The notes beneath the pieces are model-generated. The model saw only the letters and a program-made list of their open reading frames with translations. It did not search any database and was not told the DNA's origin. A stretch of 64,000 nucleotides of DNA. Origin: Nectonema munidae. Taxonomy: Eukaryota > Nematomorpha > Nectonematoida > Nectonematidae. Positions 21,976-33,171 of this stretch are shown piece after piece. The translations under genes were made by a program, and so were the position numbers. Location: NCBI GenBank assembly GCA_030549495.1, contig JAUIRK010000885.1, positions 682,001 through 746,000 of the forward strand. The letters run 5' to 3'. Position 1 is the stretch's first letter, and each line of letters starts with the position of its first letter.

Positions 21976-23535
21976 CAGTATACTCTCGTTTACTCTATAG
22001 CTCAACGGCCTTGGCCAAACACTTCGAGTTATCGTGAGTTCGACTTAACAAAACTTGGACTCAAATCTGCTAAATTTTCTAGGAAAAAAGTCTGATGTTT
22101 TGAGTTTATTTTGTAAGAACATAATAATGGCTTATTGGGTTGAAAAACATACTCTATTAATAGTGTCAAAGTTTTTGGTAGGAGGAGAAGTACTTGTGCA
22201 AAGAAATTTACTATTGTAAAAAAAGAAACTTAAATATTATGTAATAAGGTTTGTACATAATAACAAGACACTTTGTGTTTAAGTGAATTTTAGATTAATG
22301 AAGAAAGTGTTAATAACGAAAACACATGTAAAGCAAACAAATTAAGAAATTAAAATTTATCAACAAAACCATATTTTTATTATTTATAACATGTTTGTTT
22401 GAGTTCAAAACTGATTTTATGGTAGAAATTTCTGAGTTTTTTGAAAAAGATTTCATATTGATAACAGTAAAAGATGTAGAAATTTTTAGTAAGAAAGCGG
22501 GAATGGAAGAGATAGAAAAGTATTTTTTAAAAGCAACTACACACTTCACTCTGACTCCCCATCTAAACCCATTCTTGTCATCCTGGTTTGGCAAGAGGGC
22601 ATACATTCCTGATCTACCCCTGTTAGAAGAGAGCGTGAGAACTTTCTCCATCACTTAGATGCATCCCTCATTGAAAGTGTAAATAATTTTACTAAAAAGT
22701 GACCTGTAAAAAGATTATTGTTTTAGAAAAGGTAAAAAAAAGTTTATTTATTATATCAATCATTTTTCATTTCGTAAAAATAATCATTTATTGTTTGAGT
22801 TCAGAACATTTGATTTCATCAATGAAATTTTCAGTGTGTGTGAGTTTGTCTAATAACGCTTCACTATCACTTAGGGATTGTATAAATTTACGCAGAGTTG
22901 CACATAAGCTTAAAGCAGCTACTGGAGTGGGTAAATTTGTGCCAGTACTTTCGTTCTTATCGTCTTCTTCATCACTATCTTCTTGTTGGCCTTGATTGCG
23001 TTTGTCGCTGACAGCAGCAACGATTCCCTCATCAGTGATAGGCCCGCAGGTTATCACTCTTTCATCGACAATAGCATAATCTTCAAATGACTCCACTTCC
23101 ACCCCAAACGTAGTAGCTTTTGCAAACTTCTTCTAATTGAACATATTTTCGTCTTCGACACTAACGTTGGTGTTACATCAGACAATTGTGCTTTTTTGAA
23201 ACAATTAGCAATTGTTGTTGAAGTGACAGTTAGAAAAGCATATGCTGCATCAAGAACAGTTACTTTGACAATAGGGTTATTATTTTCCATGGATGTGGTA
23301 AGTTTGTCAACAAGTATACGTCGGTAATGTGTTTTCAAGTTTTTTATAATAACCTGATCCATTGGTTGTGTTTTGGAAGTTGTGTTTGGAGGTAAATAAA
23401 CGATCTCAATATTAATAAGTGCAAGGCGTGAGTGAGAAGGAACATTATCTACTATGAGAGCAATCTTTTTTTTCGAAGCAGAATCAACGATTTAATGTAT
23501 CAGCCAGTTTGTAAAAATCTCTGGCTGGGCAAAAT
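21976..23535 (-). mobile_element. second Tigger/pogo element, truncated
   Basis: The end CAGTATACTCTCGTTTACTC follows TA (21974-21975). The subterminal words ttcgagttatcg and gttcgacttaac are pogo/Tigger-like. The transposase remnant is on the minus strand. The matching opposite terminus is not found, so the 5' part of the element (right side) is missing. Confidence 0.7.
22788..23500 (-). pseudogene. Tigger transposase C-terminal half, broken
   Basis: The minus-strand translation gives the end of the DDE core (KKIALIVDNVPSHSRLAL, then VYLPPNTTSKTQPMDQ), continues as VIIKNLKTHYRRILVDKL, and leads into an acidic C-terminal domain (EDSDEEDDKNES) in a second frame. One frame change lies near 23060-23110. 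Everything N-terminal to the second catalytic Asp, including both DNA-binding domains, is absent. It differs in sequence from the Tigger at 16.2-17.6 kb, so this is a second family. Confidence 0.75.
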
Positions 23536-23540
23536 TTGTC

Positions 23541-23578
23541 CGCTCAAGTGCTGGGGAAGGGGGTAAAGTGCCCCCCTG
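23541..23578 (-). repeat. possible solo transposon terminus
   Basis: The complement starts CAGGGGGGCACTTTACCCCC, which looks like a hAT-type end. No partner end is seen. Confidence 0.25.
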
Positions 23579-23589
23579 TTTTTCTCAGA

Positions 23590-24480
23590 TATTAATAAGT
23601 TTTTATAAATATTTTTAATGTTATATATATATTTCAACTATGCTGAATTCAGTGGTGATGTCCATTTTTTTTCAAAATCAATCAAACCTGTCAAAAAAAT
23701 TGATCTAAATATGATAGCTCATCTCAAAAAGGAACTTTTTATCTAAATAATTATATAAAGTTTTTTACACATGTAAACCCATTTTCAAATATGGTGAATT
23801 CAGTGGTGATAATCATTTTTTATGAAAATCAATCAAACTGTCAAAAAATTGATCTAAATGTGACAGCTCATCTAAAAAAAACTTTTTATCTAAATAATTA
23901 TATAATGTTTTTTACACATATACACCCATTTTCAAGCATGCTGAATTAAGCGGTGATATTCATTTTTTTTTATAAAAATCAATTAAAGTTATCAAAGCAT
24001 TGATTTATATATAACAGCTCATCTTAAAAAGAAACTTTTTATCTAAGTAATAATATAATGTTTTTTACACATATATACCCATTTTTAAGCATGCGTAATT
24101 CAGTGGTGATAGTCATTTTTTTTATAAAAATCAATCAAAACTGTCAAAAAATTGATAAAAGAAAGGATCAGGCACGGTTTTTTGAATTAGAGAATTACGT
24201 TTAATAGAAAGTATATGGAAGTGATGAAGTTTACCATGTATGGCATTTTACACACATATACCCATTTTCAAGTAGGCTGTGTTTACTGGTTATATTCTTT
24301 TTTTTTTTATAAATATTAGTCAAACCTGACAAAATATTTTAAATATGACAGCCCATGTCAAAATTGAAATTTTTATTCTTTTAAAGTTTTTATACATTTC
24401 AAGTATGCAGAATTTAATGGTGATGTTCATTTTTTATGAAATCAATAAAACCTGTAAATCAATGTCAAATATATAAACAT
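23590..24480 (+). repeat. tandem satellite of about 150 bp
   Basis: Five to six copies share gaattcagtggtgat (23645, 23797, 23943, 24096 as variants), aatcaatcaaac-tgtcaaaaaattgat and cacatatacccattttcaa. Spacing is 146-153 bp. It is distinct in sequence from the 151-bp array at 25.6-26.8 kb. Confidence 0.8.
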
Positions 24481-27155
24481 AAAAATAACTTCTACTTGCA
24501 GTATTTCTCTGGTAATTATTTTCTTAATTTATTTAATAAACCAACTTTAGGTGTTTAATTCACTCAAAATATTTCTTTCTACAGTAACTTATGTAACTCG
24601 AATCTTTTTGGCTACAAATTCGTTATCGGCTCGTAGTCTCTACGTCATATTATAATTTACAATATGTAATTTTGGTATTCATTCTATGATGGTCCTTTCT
24701 TGGTAGCTCTTTCTTCATTAGAAATTTATATTCTTCAATGTGTGTTCGAAAATTTTTTTATAAGGATAAAATGACCTTTTTCCTCTCTCAAAGCATTCTG
24801 ATTAAAGAATCTTCTTGGTGATCTTAGACTTTTTTTATCAGTATCGTGTATTTTATTATCAAGCCTGAATATTTGTCAACCAATCTCATTTCAAAGGATT
24901 TTTTCTGATGAATCATTCGTGATGTTGATTGTTCAATTATAAAAAGTTGTCAACGTTCTTCATCTAAAAAATTATCTCTTTGACACAAAAGGAAAAAGAT
25001 GGACAAATTCAATTTAAATTAAAAATATCTTGATAGTGACTAAATTCTCATATATTGGCATCTGTGCCATTTTTGATAAATCTGACCTATTCTAAATTTT
25101 CAGATTTCCTACCCATCTTAGCTAAATGTTAACTGTAATCCTAGATGAAAAGCTATATATTTAAATATTTTTCATTTGTAAAAGAGAAACTTCTTTTTCA
25201 CAGTCAAAATCTTTTTTGAAGCATCTAATATTATATAATTAAACCACTTCCTAGTTCATTAGAACATTGTAGATCTTCCATTTATTCAAGATACATATTT
25301 TTTTTAATTATTTGTTTTGATCACATGTTCTCTTTTCAATTAGTTTTCAACTTGGTTCCTTCTCTCATACAAATTTTCAAAAGATTTTATAATACGTTTT
25401 ATTTTTTTTAATAAATATTTCATACTCAAGATGATTGTAGAAAGTATTATAAGCCAAAATATACAAAAAAAAAAGTATATATTTACTATATACCTAATAT
25501 GCAGCCATTTTTTGAAAATTTTTTACAGAACTGATTTTCAGGCATACATTACTAATTCAATTGCCACTTCGAGATATTTTTTAACCGTATTATCCAAAAT
25601 TCAGTACAGAAATAAAATAACCATAGTCGATTTAGTATAAAACAGATATTTTATTTTTTTAAAAATATTTTTGAAGACAGTATCTAGAAGTAAACCGCAA
25701 ATCTGATTCAAGCTTCCAAATATTTTAAAACCATAAATGCCAAACCTGAGTCCAAAAATGAAACCAGCATCTTCCATTTGGCATAAAAACACATATTTTA
25801 TTTAAATTTCAAAAATATTTCTGTAGACAAAGACGTAAATCGAAATTTTGATTGACACTTTCAGACATTTAAAACCTCTAATTGCAAAAAATGATTTCAG
25901 AAATAAAAATTATCATGGTGGAATTCGTTTAAAAACATATATTTCATGTAAAATTAGAGAGAATATTTTGGGATATCGTTTTCAGACATAAACCGCAAAT
26001 TTGATTGACACTTGCAGTAAAACCTCTGAATGCGAAAACTGTGTTCAGAAATGAAATCATAATGATCTATTTGCTATAAAAACAAATTTTAGAACTAAAC
26101 GCAAATTTAATTGATACGTATATGTATTTTCAAATTCAAACTGCAAAAATTGAGTCCATAAATGAAACTAGCATGGTTGATTTGGTATAAAAACATATAT
26201 TTAATTTTAAAATTTGAATGAATGTTTTTGGAGACAATTTTTAGAAGTAAACCGCAAATTTGATTAAGACTTATAGGTATTTTCACATCCTAAACGTAAA
26301 AAATGAGTCCAGAAATGAAACCAGCATGGCTGATTTAGTATAACACATATATTTCATTGTAAAATTTGAATAAATATTTTTGGAGATAATTTTTAGAAGT
26401 AAACCGCAAATTTGATTAACACTTATAGGTATTTTCAAATCCTAAGTGTAAAAAATGAGTCCAGAAATGAAACCAGAATGGCCGATTTAGTATAAAACAT
26501 ATATTTTATGTAAAATATGAAGGAATGTATTTGGAGACAATTTTTAGAAGTAAACCGCAAATTTAATTAATACTTATAGGTATTTTCATATCCTAAACGT
26601 AAAAAATGAGTCCTGAAATGAAACCAGCATGGCCGATGTAGTATAACACATATATTTTATGTAAAATTTGAATGAATATTTTTGGAGACAATTTTCAGAA
26701 GTAAACCGCAAATTTGATTAACACTTATGGGTATTTTCAAATCCTAAATGTAAAAAATGAGTCCAGAAATGAAAACAGCATGACCGATTTAGTATAAAAA
26801 CATATATTTTATGTAAAATTTGAAGGTATATTTTTGATCAATCAAAATTTTGATTGACATTTCTAAAAAGTAGCCATGATTATTGAAAAAAATAAATATA
26901 TAAAGTGTTATGCGTTCCAAACTGTATATAATTATAAATTTTCAGGGTATTATATAATATAGATCCTAAGTTATAAGGTTAAGTACAGATAATGTCAAAA
27001 TTTTGCTGAAAATTTTTTATTTTGATTGACAGTTTTGGACATGAAAGGGTCATTCAACTACCATGATAATGGTTTCAAAAGATGCAGCTAGCGATTTTAG
27101 GAAAAGTCACAAAATTTGAAGGGATATGATTCAGCCGATAATAATTTAGTGAAAT
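24370..27155 (-). repeat. right arm of the long inverted repeat
   Basis: Reverse complement of 11745-14945. Landmarks are aaccaactttaggtgttt (24539), gtctctacgtcat (24638), aaggaaaaagatggaca (24988), the tandem array, gttatgcgttccaaactg (26908) and gtcacaaaatttgaag (27104). The arm ends near 27155. It lacks the 990-bp insert present in the left arm. Confidence 0.8.
25640..26830 (+). repeat. 151-bp tandem satellite, right arm
   Basis: About eight units are marked by gagtccagaaatgaaacc-gcatgg at roughly 25748, 26153, 26305, 26457, 26608 and 26759. Spacing in the last four intervals is 151-152 bp. Unit words are agtaaaccgcaaatttgatt and cttataggtattttca. Confidence 0.85.
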
Positions 27156-28130
27156 ATTTTGAGCGAATTATTCACCAAAAGATGGTAAATTAAGCAAAAA
27201 TAGCTGGTTTGTAATGTATTTGGAATTTTATACATTTCCCATTGATTTTGGTAAAAAAATTATTTAGTGCGTTCGAACAAACATTTTATAAAAATAAAGG
27301 AGGGGTAGGTGGCGAAAAGTCAGCCTCTACGTCACTAAGCAAATAAAAATAGGCCGTCGCGAAGTTTTGTAATTTATTGTCTTTAGTTTTAGTAGATCAT
27401 CCACCCTAAATAAAGTTACAATAAAAAATTTTAGACGCAAAAACAAATAATATAATAACAATTTCCCTTTGAAATTTAGAGTATTTTTCCATTGGTGTAG
27501 TATTCCCAAAGAAATTTGTAATTATTTAATGACTTTATCATAGTGTAAGGTGAATTTCAGAGAATTTTGTTATATGATGCTTAAATAATTGGCCATTCCG
27601 ATGTTTTTGAGATTCAAGTATTTCAGTGCATGGGGTCTAATGCCAATATGTATGTATTTATATATGCTTTCGCATATATGTATGAAGTCCCGTCGTCAGA
27701 CTCTATGTACAAGGGGAAGGGCAAAACTTATTTTAATTGAGCCTGGTCTATAAGAAAGTGTATACATTTACATATTTCAAGAGAGTTCAGACAAACAAAT
27801 CCCAACAACAAAAAAGACACAGACCAGTGAATGGCCGTTTAAACAAAGCACAAACCTTGATAAATAATTTGAAGTCAAAATTAAATACCCAATCGAATAA
27901 CAGGATGATGAAATAATTTGTTTATTGTCTTACTATCCGATTACCACACATATAATAACGCTATTTGCTTACGTTATTTATCTTGTTTTTGCTCATTTTG
28001 ATCCATTACTAATATATACTATATATTACATATACTAAGTACTATATTCCTGGTTCACATATATACCGTAATTAAATATACACATACACATATTTGCTGG
28101 GATCTATATTCTAGAATACATGTAATTGTA
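27156..28130. other. intergenic stretch with microsatellite-like words
   Basis: No gene is recognised. Short tatatgta-rich palindromic sequence lies around 27640-27690 and an acacatata-rich stretch around 28060-28095. Confidence 0.4.
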
Positions 28131-28493
28131 TTGCTTATTATATACAATACTAACTCTATGGACATACAATACACATATAATTCAGGACTCATAAGAAACC
28201 TTTCCTTACATCTTCACCACAAAAAATGGACCTACAAAATGTTGATATTTTCAAGCTCAGTTGATAAGGCGGAGTCATTTCAGACAGCTCATCCAAAATT
28301 AAAACTTTTTTTAAATTTACTGCCAAAATTATCTCGTGATAATATAGACTTTGTAGTTGCCATGAATAATAATGTACGAAAATTTATTAAAAGGATAAAC
28401 GAATTAAATGAGGAGATAAAGGAGCTCAAATCAATCGTTGTAAGACAAGAGAATGTAACAGATTTGCTTCCTTCACACTTAACTCTTCATTGA
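28131..28493 (+). CDS. small unidentified coiled-coil ORF, convergent with p47
   Basis: I do not recognise this protein. The likely coding part starts at the ATG at 28239 and is 84 residues long. It has an AHPKLKLFLNLLPKL segment, then a charged helix (NNNVRKFIKRINELNEEIKEL) with coiled-coil spacing, ending PSHLTLH. The first 36 residues read like non-coding translation. A tcatttcag at about 28276-28284 could be a splice acceptor, making this a last exon. The last 68 bases overlap the p47 coding region on the other strand. Codon use is plausible for a real gene, but evidence is modest. Confidence 0.35.
   Translation: MLIIYNTNSMDIQYTYNSGLIRNLSLHLHHKKWTYKMLIFSSSVDKAESFQTAHPKLKLFLNLLPKLSRDNIDFVVAMNNNVRKFIKRINELNEEIKELKSIVVRQENVTDLLPSHLTLH
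28383..28388 (-). terminator. polyadenylation signal for NSFL1C
   Basis: TTTATT on the plus strand gives AATAAA on the minus strand 38 bases after the p47 stop codon. It lies inside the overlapping plus-strand ORF. Confidence 0.55.
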
Positions 28494-29535
28494 GTCTTGT
28501 CGTTGGAAAGCTTGTGAAAAGGCCAAATGAGAGTGTAGAATACTTTGGGCGAAGATGGCATATTTGAACGCGAATGTCACTTATAGGCGCAGATTCATTT
28601 ATTTCAAAAGAAATTTTATCGCCATTTTCCAATCTTACTGTCACTTTTGTCTTTGGCAGTTTATCATCAACAAAGATTGATGGATTTGCGCTCATTACAT
28701 TTTCTGAAGAATCGGCTGAATTTTCATCATTGTATATCACCTTGGGTGAAGGACTTCCTAATAAATGGCCTTGTCCAGTAAATGCTTTGATAACGTTTTG
28801 ATTTTTGTGAGAGGAATACTCTTCAAACTTATGGTCTTCTAGCAACATTTTCAAACCGCACTTTTTGGTTAAGGAATTGTTTAGCAGTTCTAACGGAATC
28901 TTATTATTATAGATAGACTGGAGAAAAAGGGCATTTTCGGGATCGTTGTAAGTTCTCAGCGGACCGTTGTCTAAAGTGAAGCCATTCTTCCACAACTTCA
29001 AAACAAATGGCTTTTCTTCAGCATCATTTGCAAATTCGTCACTTGGCTCAGACTGAGAGGTAGAAGAACCATCAAGTCTCTTGCCAACACCCCAGGAATC
29101 ATTTTTACTTTCAAAACAAATATTCTTGTTACGATTAGCAGAAGAAAAGAGACTCCTAGTAATAGATTCTCCTGAAAAATCTTTATCCTTTTTAGGCCCT
29201 AAAATGAGTTGGCCACTAAACTTGGAACTGCCCGAAAAAAATGACTGTCCTTCATCGCTATCATCTGAGCAAGAATGCTGAGCATCCTCTTTAGACTTTT
29301 TGAGAGAGAAAAGCGTTGAAATGTGTGATGGTTTAGTAGCTATGGGGACACAGGGAACTTGTTCAACTGAGACAGAAGCTGGTGAAGGAGAAAGGGAATC
29401 ATCATTCTTTTCATGGTTGTCAAAGTAGTCTTGAATTGCCAAGTCAAAATCAAAGTTATGCTTAGAAAGATAGGACAGAGCTATTTCAGAATTTACATGG
29501 GTTATGTCTTGGAATTTAGCAACCAGTTCAGCCAT
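28426..29535 (-). CDS. NSFL1C: NSFL1 cofactor p47 (UBA-SEP-UBX)
   Basis: The 369-residue protein matches p47, a cofactor that recruits the AAA ATPase VCP/p97 for Golgi and ER membrane fusion and for handling ubiquitinated substrates. A UBA domain spans 1-42 (ELVAKFQDIT, LAIQDYF). A serine/acidic linker carries SKFSGQLILGPKK (104-116), which matches a conserved p47 motif. The SEP domain is at about 175-240 (FVLKLWKNGFTLDNGPLR). A p97-binding SHP box, FTGQGHLLG, is at 252-260. The UBX domain is at about 296-369, ending ANLLHSLVLQRLI like vertebrate p47. Human p47 has 370 residues, so it is complete. The start is the only upstream ATG and coincides with the UBA. No intron is seen, which may mean a retrocopy or an intron-poor gene. 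The 3' end overlaps the ORF at 28131-28493. Confidence 0.93.
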   Translation of the reverse strand: MAELVAKFQDITHVNSEIALSYLSKHNFDFDLAIQDYFDNHEKNDDSLSPSPASVSVEQVPCVPIATKPSHISTLFSLKKSKEDAQHSCSDDSDEGQSFFSGSSKFSGQLILGPKKDKDFSGESITRSLFSSANRNKNICFESKNDSWGVGKRLDGSSTSQSEPSDEFANDAEEKPFVLKLWKNGFTLDNGPLRTYNDPENALFLQSIYNNKIPLELLNNSLTKKCGLKMLLEDHKFEEYSSHKNQNVIKAFTGQGHLLGSPSPKVIYNDENSADSSENVMSANPSIFVDDKLPKTKVTVRLENGDKISFEINESAPISDIRVQICHLRPKYSTLSFGLFTSFPTTRLNEELSVKEANLLHSLVLQRLI

Positions 29536-30142
29536 TATTACTTATTTCATAAGAACCTTAAACATAAAATAAACAATATCACATATTCATTAGAAATAAT
29601 GCACACAAAAAAATGCAAATTCTAATACTAATCAGTGATTAATAGAGAAAAAGATATCAACAGAAAGCGTAATAAAGCCATTTAAAATTTTGTTTCTACC
29701 ATTAGATATCACTATTCTTAATTATAAATATCAGACTGAAATCGCCAGTTCCAAAACTCTTATACTATTCTAAAAGCGGTCTAGCTAAAGCTACTTTTTA
29801 GAAAATTGATATGAGTTGGTAATTTAAAAAAAAATCAAAAACTTTTTAAAAGAGAAGAAACGCCATTTTAAGGCAATGTAGAGCATTTAAAAATTCTAGT
29901 CTAATTAATTTGAAGTAAAGATTTAATCCGTAGGAGAATATTCTCGCTTATTATATTTGCTGGTAAATTCTTCAATTCATATTTAAAGGAAAGTTATTTT
30001 TTATTTTTATAATTTTTTCAATTTACTATATATAACTGATTTTTAAATCGATATCGTTGAATGAACTCCTAATTTGTGAGGGTCGTATACTCTCATAAAT
30101 CGGAATTGGCTTACATGCTTCTATGCAATTTTAGTTCACAAT
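29536..30142. other. upstream region of NSFL1C
   Basis: No repeat or coding signal is recognised. It presumably holds the p47 promoter, but I cannot point to elements. Confidence 0.35.
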
Positions 30143-30655
30143 CAGGAGCGCACATCCAAGGGGGGGGGGGGGGGGGCGAAAATGACCTTCGCCCCCCAAT
30201 AATTTTCTATAAGTAAGAGTTGCTGATTGTTTATAAAACATGTATGATGATCGCATTTTTTCTATCGAACATATTTTACAGACGATGCGTGAGAGCTAAA
30301 TAATAATAATCCATTGCTTCAATATGCACACTAATAATATGCACAATAAGTAAGCAATGTTTATCACAGGGTATCCTCTTTGTAGTACTTTTGAGCAAAC
30401 ACATGTTGATGATCCATTAGATTTTCTCATCTTCTGTCACAGTGATTCTATTTCTCTTTCTCTCTCCGAGAAAAGTTTTTTCGAGGAAGAGTTTTTCTCT
30501 TCCGCTTTCTCTGCTAAAACTCAATCATTCACTCAAGCTCTCTTCTTTCATTCAAGCCCTCTTCTCTTGTTAAGCTCTCCTATCTCATTCAACTTTATTC
30601 TCTCCAGTGACGTAGCTAGGCTGGGGCATGAGGGGCCGTGCCCACACTCCTATTG
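30143..30655 (+). mobile_element. hAT-type family copy 1 (terminus CAGGAGCGCACATCC)
   Basis: It begins with a one-base variant of the CAGGGGCGCACATCC terminus, then a G-run of about 17 bases. The shared body follows (taagtaagagttgct, acagacgatgcgtgagagc, acacatgttgatgatcca, ctcttccgctttctctgct). From 30605 it carries the start of the MITE cagtgacgtagctaggctgg. The match to other copies stops near 30655 and no right terminus is found. Confidence 0.7.
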
Positions 30656-30999
30656 ATTGCTGAAAAAACTTCAACCCCCCTATTAAGCTTAACGTCAATA
30701 ATGAATGAGGACTTATATATGGCTCCTTCTTTCTAACTTCAAATAGATGCGCACCATCTCCAAATTATGTGTAGAAAGGGTTAGAAAAGAAATTATGTAT
30801 AGGTTGTTCTTTCTTCCTAAAAAATGTTTCATTGAGAAAAATAAATTAAAAAAATACATCCAAATTAAATAACTTTTCTGAGGTAATTTCTATCAAAAAT
30901 GTAAAACAGAACTAAAGTTAGAAAACTTGGTATTAGAATTTCTTCATTCTTTTTAGTGTATAAGAATAAGTCTAAGTTAGTTAGAATCTCAAAAAAGGG
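30656..30999. other. stretch between family copies
   Basis: No gene recognised and no match to the palindrome arms found. Confidence 0.35.
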
Positions 31000-31278
31000 T
31001 ATAAAATAAAGATAAAATTGTGCAAACAAAAACCAAACAATAAATTAAGATTGCATTACTTCATTTTTCTGAGCACCATTCAAAATAGTTTAAAAGCTAA
31101 ATTGATGCAAGCTACAAAAAGTAAAATAACTTTTAACATTTTGCAATGATTTGCCTTTTATAATAACTTTTAAGGAAAAAAAGTTATACAGCTTCAACAA
31201 AAACTAAAATTTTTTAGAGCATAACTTAGGTTTTTTGAAAACTAATTTGACGTATCCCCTACAACATACTCTATGGGG

Positions 31279-31450
31279 TGCATGGCAGGTTGGTTGAGAT
31301 GATTAACTCAGCACGGAAGCCTCTGGATTCGATTTCTCATCGATAACAATTTGTTCATAGTTTGACATAAGCGGTACATCAGTTCCTGGTCAATCTACCA
31401 TTTACTCAAAATTGAAAAATTTGCTACATAATTAACATAAAGGGGAAGGG
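31279..31450 (+). repeat. tRNA-derived SINE in the left arm
   Basis: A box-like tggcaggttgg and B box-like ggattcgatttctc are about 40 bases apart, followed by gtttgacataagcggtacatc and an attgaaaaatttgctac tail. The same SINE sits in the right arm at 34735-34915 in the opposite orientation, so it predates the duplication. Confidence 0.6.
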
Positions 31451-31747
31451 AAACAAAATAAACTAACAAAGTAATTTTCACTATTTTAAAATGAAACTGC
31501 CTGATCTCAGAATAATTTCAAAATAATAGGAGGCATAAAAAATGATAGTTTATCGGCACTTTATTTGATATTTTCAAGTTTTCATAAGCAGCAAAAGCCA
31601 ACGCTGAAGTAACCCGTATAGGGTGATTTGGTAACGCTTTTATTTTTTACATTTTGTAAGGAATCATATAGTATACAAAAATGGTAGTTTAATCACTTTT
31701 CATAAAATTATTTAAGTCTAAGAACACAAAATCATTGAAAATTATTT

Positions 31748-31755
31748 AAACTAAC
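31748..31755 (-). other. empty target site of the 34166-34511 element
   Basis: The complement reads atGTTAGTTTaaataatt, one copy of the 8-mer that is duplicated around the insertion in the other arm. Confidence 0.85.
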
Positions 31756-32217
31756 ATAAATCATAGTATACGAAAACAAGAAAATCATTGCGTTTTTTTG
31801 AATATTTCTGTCCACAAATAAAATTCTGTCAGCTGTCATAAATAGATCAAGTATATTTTTAACAACTGAAACATTTTGTTTGGATATTATATTTTTATTA
31901 TAATAATCAACAAATTTACTTAAAAATTTTTTTTAATTATGTAGTGTTACCTACAAAATTTAATAATCGAACATTATAAAAAATATCTCTGCTCAAATAA
32001 AGTATTTTGCTTTTAACTGAATAGCTAGTCAAAATATTCATTCCCAAATAGCTATTGAAAGAAATTTCTTGACTTGAAAAAATGACAAAATGTACTGATA
32101 AAAATAGTGATTTTTGTTGAAAAAAATTCTAACGCGAGGCTGACAATATTCATTGATATAAAATTATAACGATTGAAGACTATTTTAATTTAACTCTAAA
32201 TGCAAATTAGAGAGAAG

Positions 32218-32415
32218 CAGTGGCGTAGCCAGAAAAAAAGTTGATAGGGTGGGGGCGCAAAACTTAAAAAACTTGAGCAACATTATTTATACTTTACAGA
32301 TCCTTTCATTGGAGAAATTTTCGAAAACTGATATTACATAAGGTGCATGGGGGCAACATGAGGTACATAGGGGAGGGGGCACGGCTCCTAATCCCCCAGC
32401 CTAGCTACGTCACTG
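32218..32415. mobile_element. hAT MITE, complete, 198 bp
   Basis: Termini are CAGTGGCGTAGC and the complement of CAGTGACGTAGC. Flanking GAGAGAAG occurs at 32210-32217 and 32416-32423, a perfect 8-bp duplication. No coding capacity. The element contains short G-runs near its ends. Confidence 0.9.
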
Positions 32416-33057
32416 GAGAGAAGAGAGCTGAACGAGATAGGAGAGCTTAAACAAGAGAGAGTTTGAGTGAAAGAAGAGACCTTGAATGAGAAAGAGAGCT
32501 TGGGTGATTGATTGCGTTTTAACAAAGAAAGCGGAAGAGAAAAACAGAAGAGACAGAAAGAAAAAAGAGACACTGTGACAGAAAATAAGAAAATCTAGTG
32601 GATCATCAACATGTGTCTGCTCAAAAATACTACAAGGAGAACACTGTGAAAACATTGCTTACTTATTGTGTGCATATTGAAACAATGGAATATTATTATT
32701 AACATCGTTTGTAAAATATTTTTGATAGGAATTTGAGAGCAGCATTATCTCTTTTATTCTCGTATCTTACATTATCATGTATTCGAATGATCATTACATA
32801 TCCATATAAATCTGACTCAGCAAATAAGAATTCTAAGTGGGTGCATGAAGATCAGGGGCGCACATCCGGGGGGGGGGAGACCCCCCTTTTTTTTTAACTA
32901 ACTTTTTTTTTAATTTTTTTGCAAATTGTTCCCCTTTTTAATTTTTTTTTAAGAAAAAAAGTTTACACCTTCAAAAAAAAATAAATTTTTTTTCATAAAA
33001 TATTTTGTTTTTTAAAAAAAATTTTGTCGTATCCCCTACAACATACTCTATGGGGTG

Positions 33058-33161
33058 CATGGCAGGTTGGTTGAGATGATTAACTCAGCACGGAAGCCTC
33101 TGGAATCGATGACTCATCGATAACAATTTGTTCATAGTTTGACATAAGCGGTACATCAGGA
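33058..33161 (+). repeat. partial SINE copy
   Basis: Near-identical to 31280-31385 including the preceding cgtatcccctacaacatactctat block. It ends abruptly at ggtacatcagg next to the homopolymer tract. Confidence 0.65.
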
Positions 33162-33171
33162 TTAGATCAGG

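Larger units (their letters stand above)
31000..32745 (-). repeat. left arm of palindrome (family copy 2)
   Basis: The arm is the reverse complement of 33290-35190. Matching landmarks are gggtataaaataa (31000), aaaagctaaattgatgcaagctac (31090), the SINE (31279), cataagcagcaaaagccaacg (31586), gtcagctgtcataaatagatc (31828), the MITE (32218) and gatcatcaacatgtgtctgctc (32602). It is family copy 2 in minus orientation. Confidence 0.85.

Noticed and set aside
22310-22658. Opposite-strand ORFs of 87 and 114 codons between the Tigger terminus and its coding relic
   Set aside because: Neither has a recognisable domain; both lie inside the Tigger element.
11745-27155. The 15-kb unit with long inverted ends as a Polinton-like or other virus-like element
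   Set aside because: Size and long inverted ends are suggestive, but no polymerase, integrase, ATPase or capsid-like coding sequence is visible inside.
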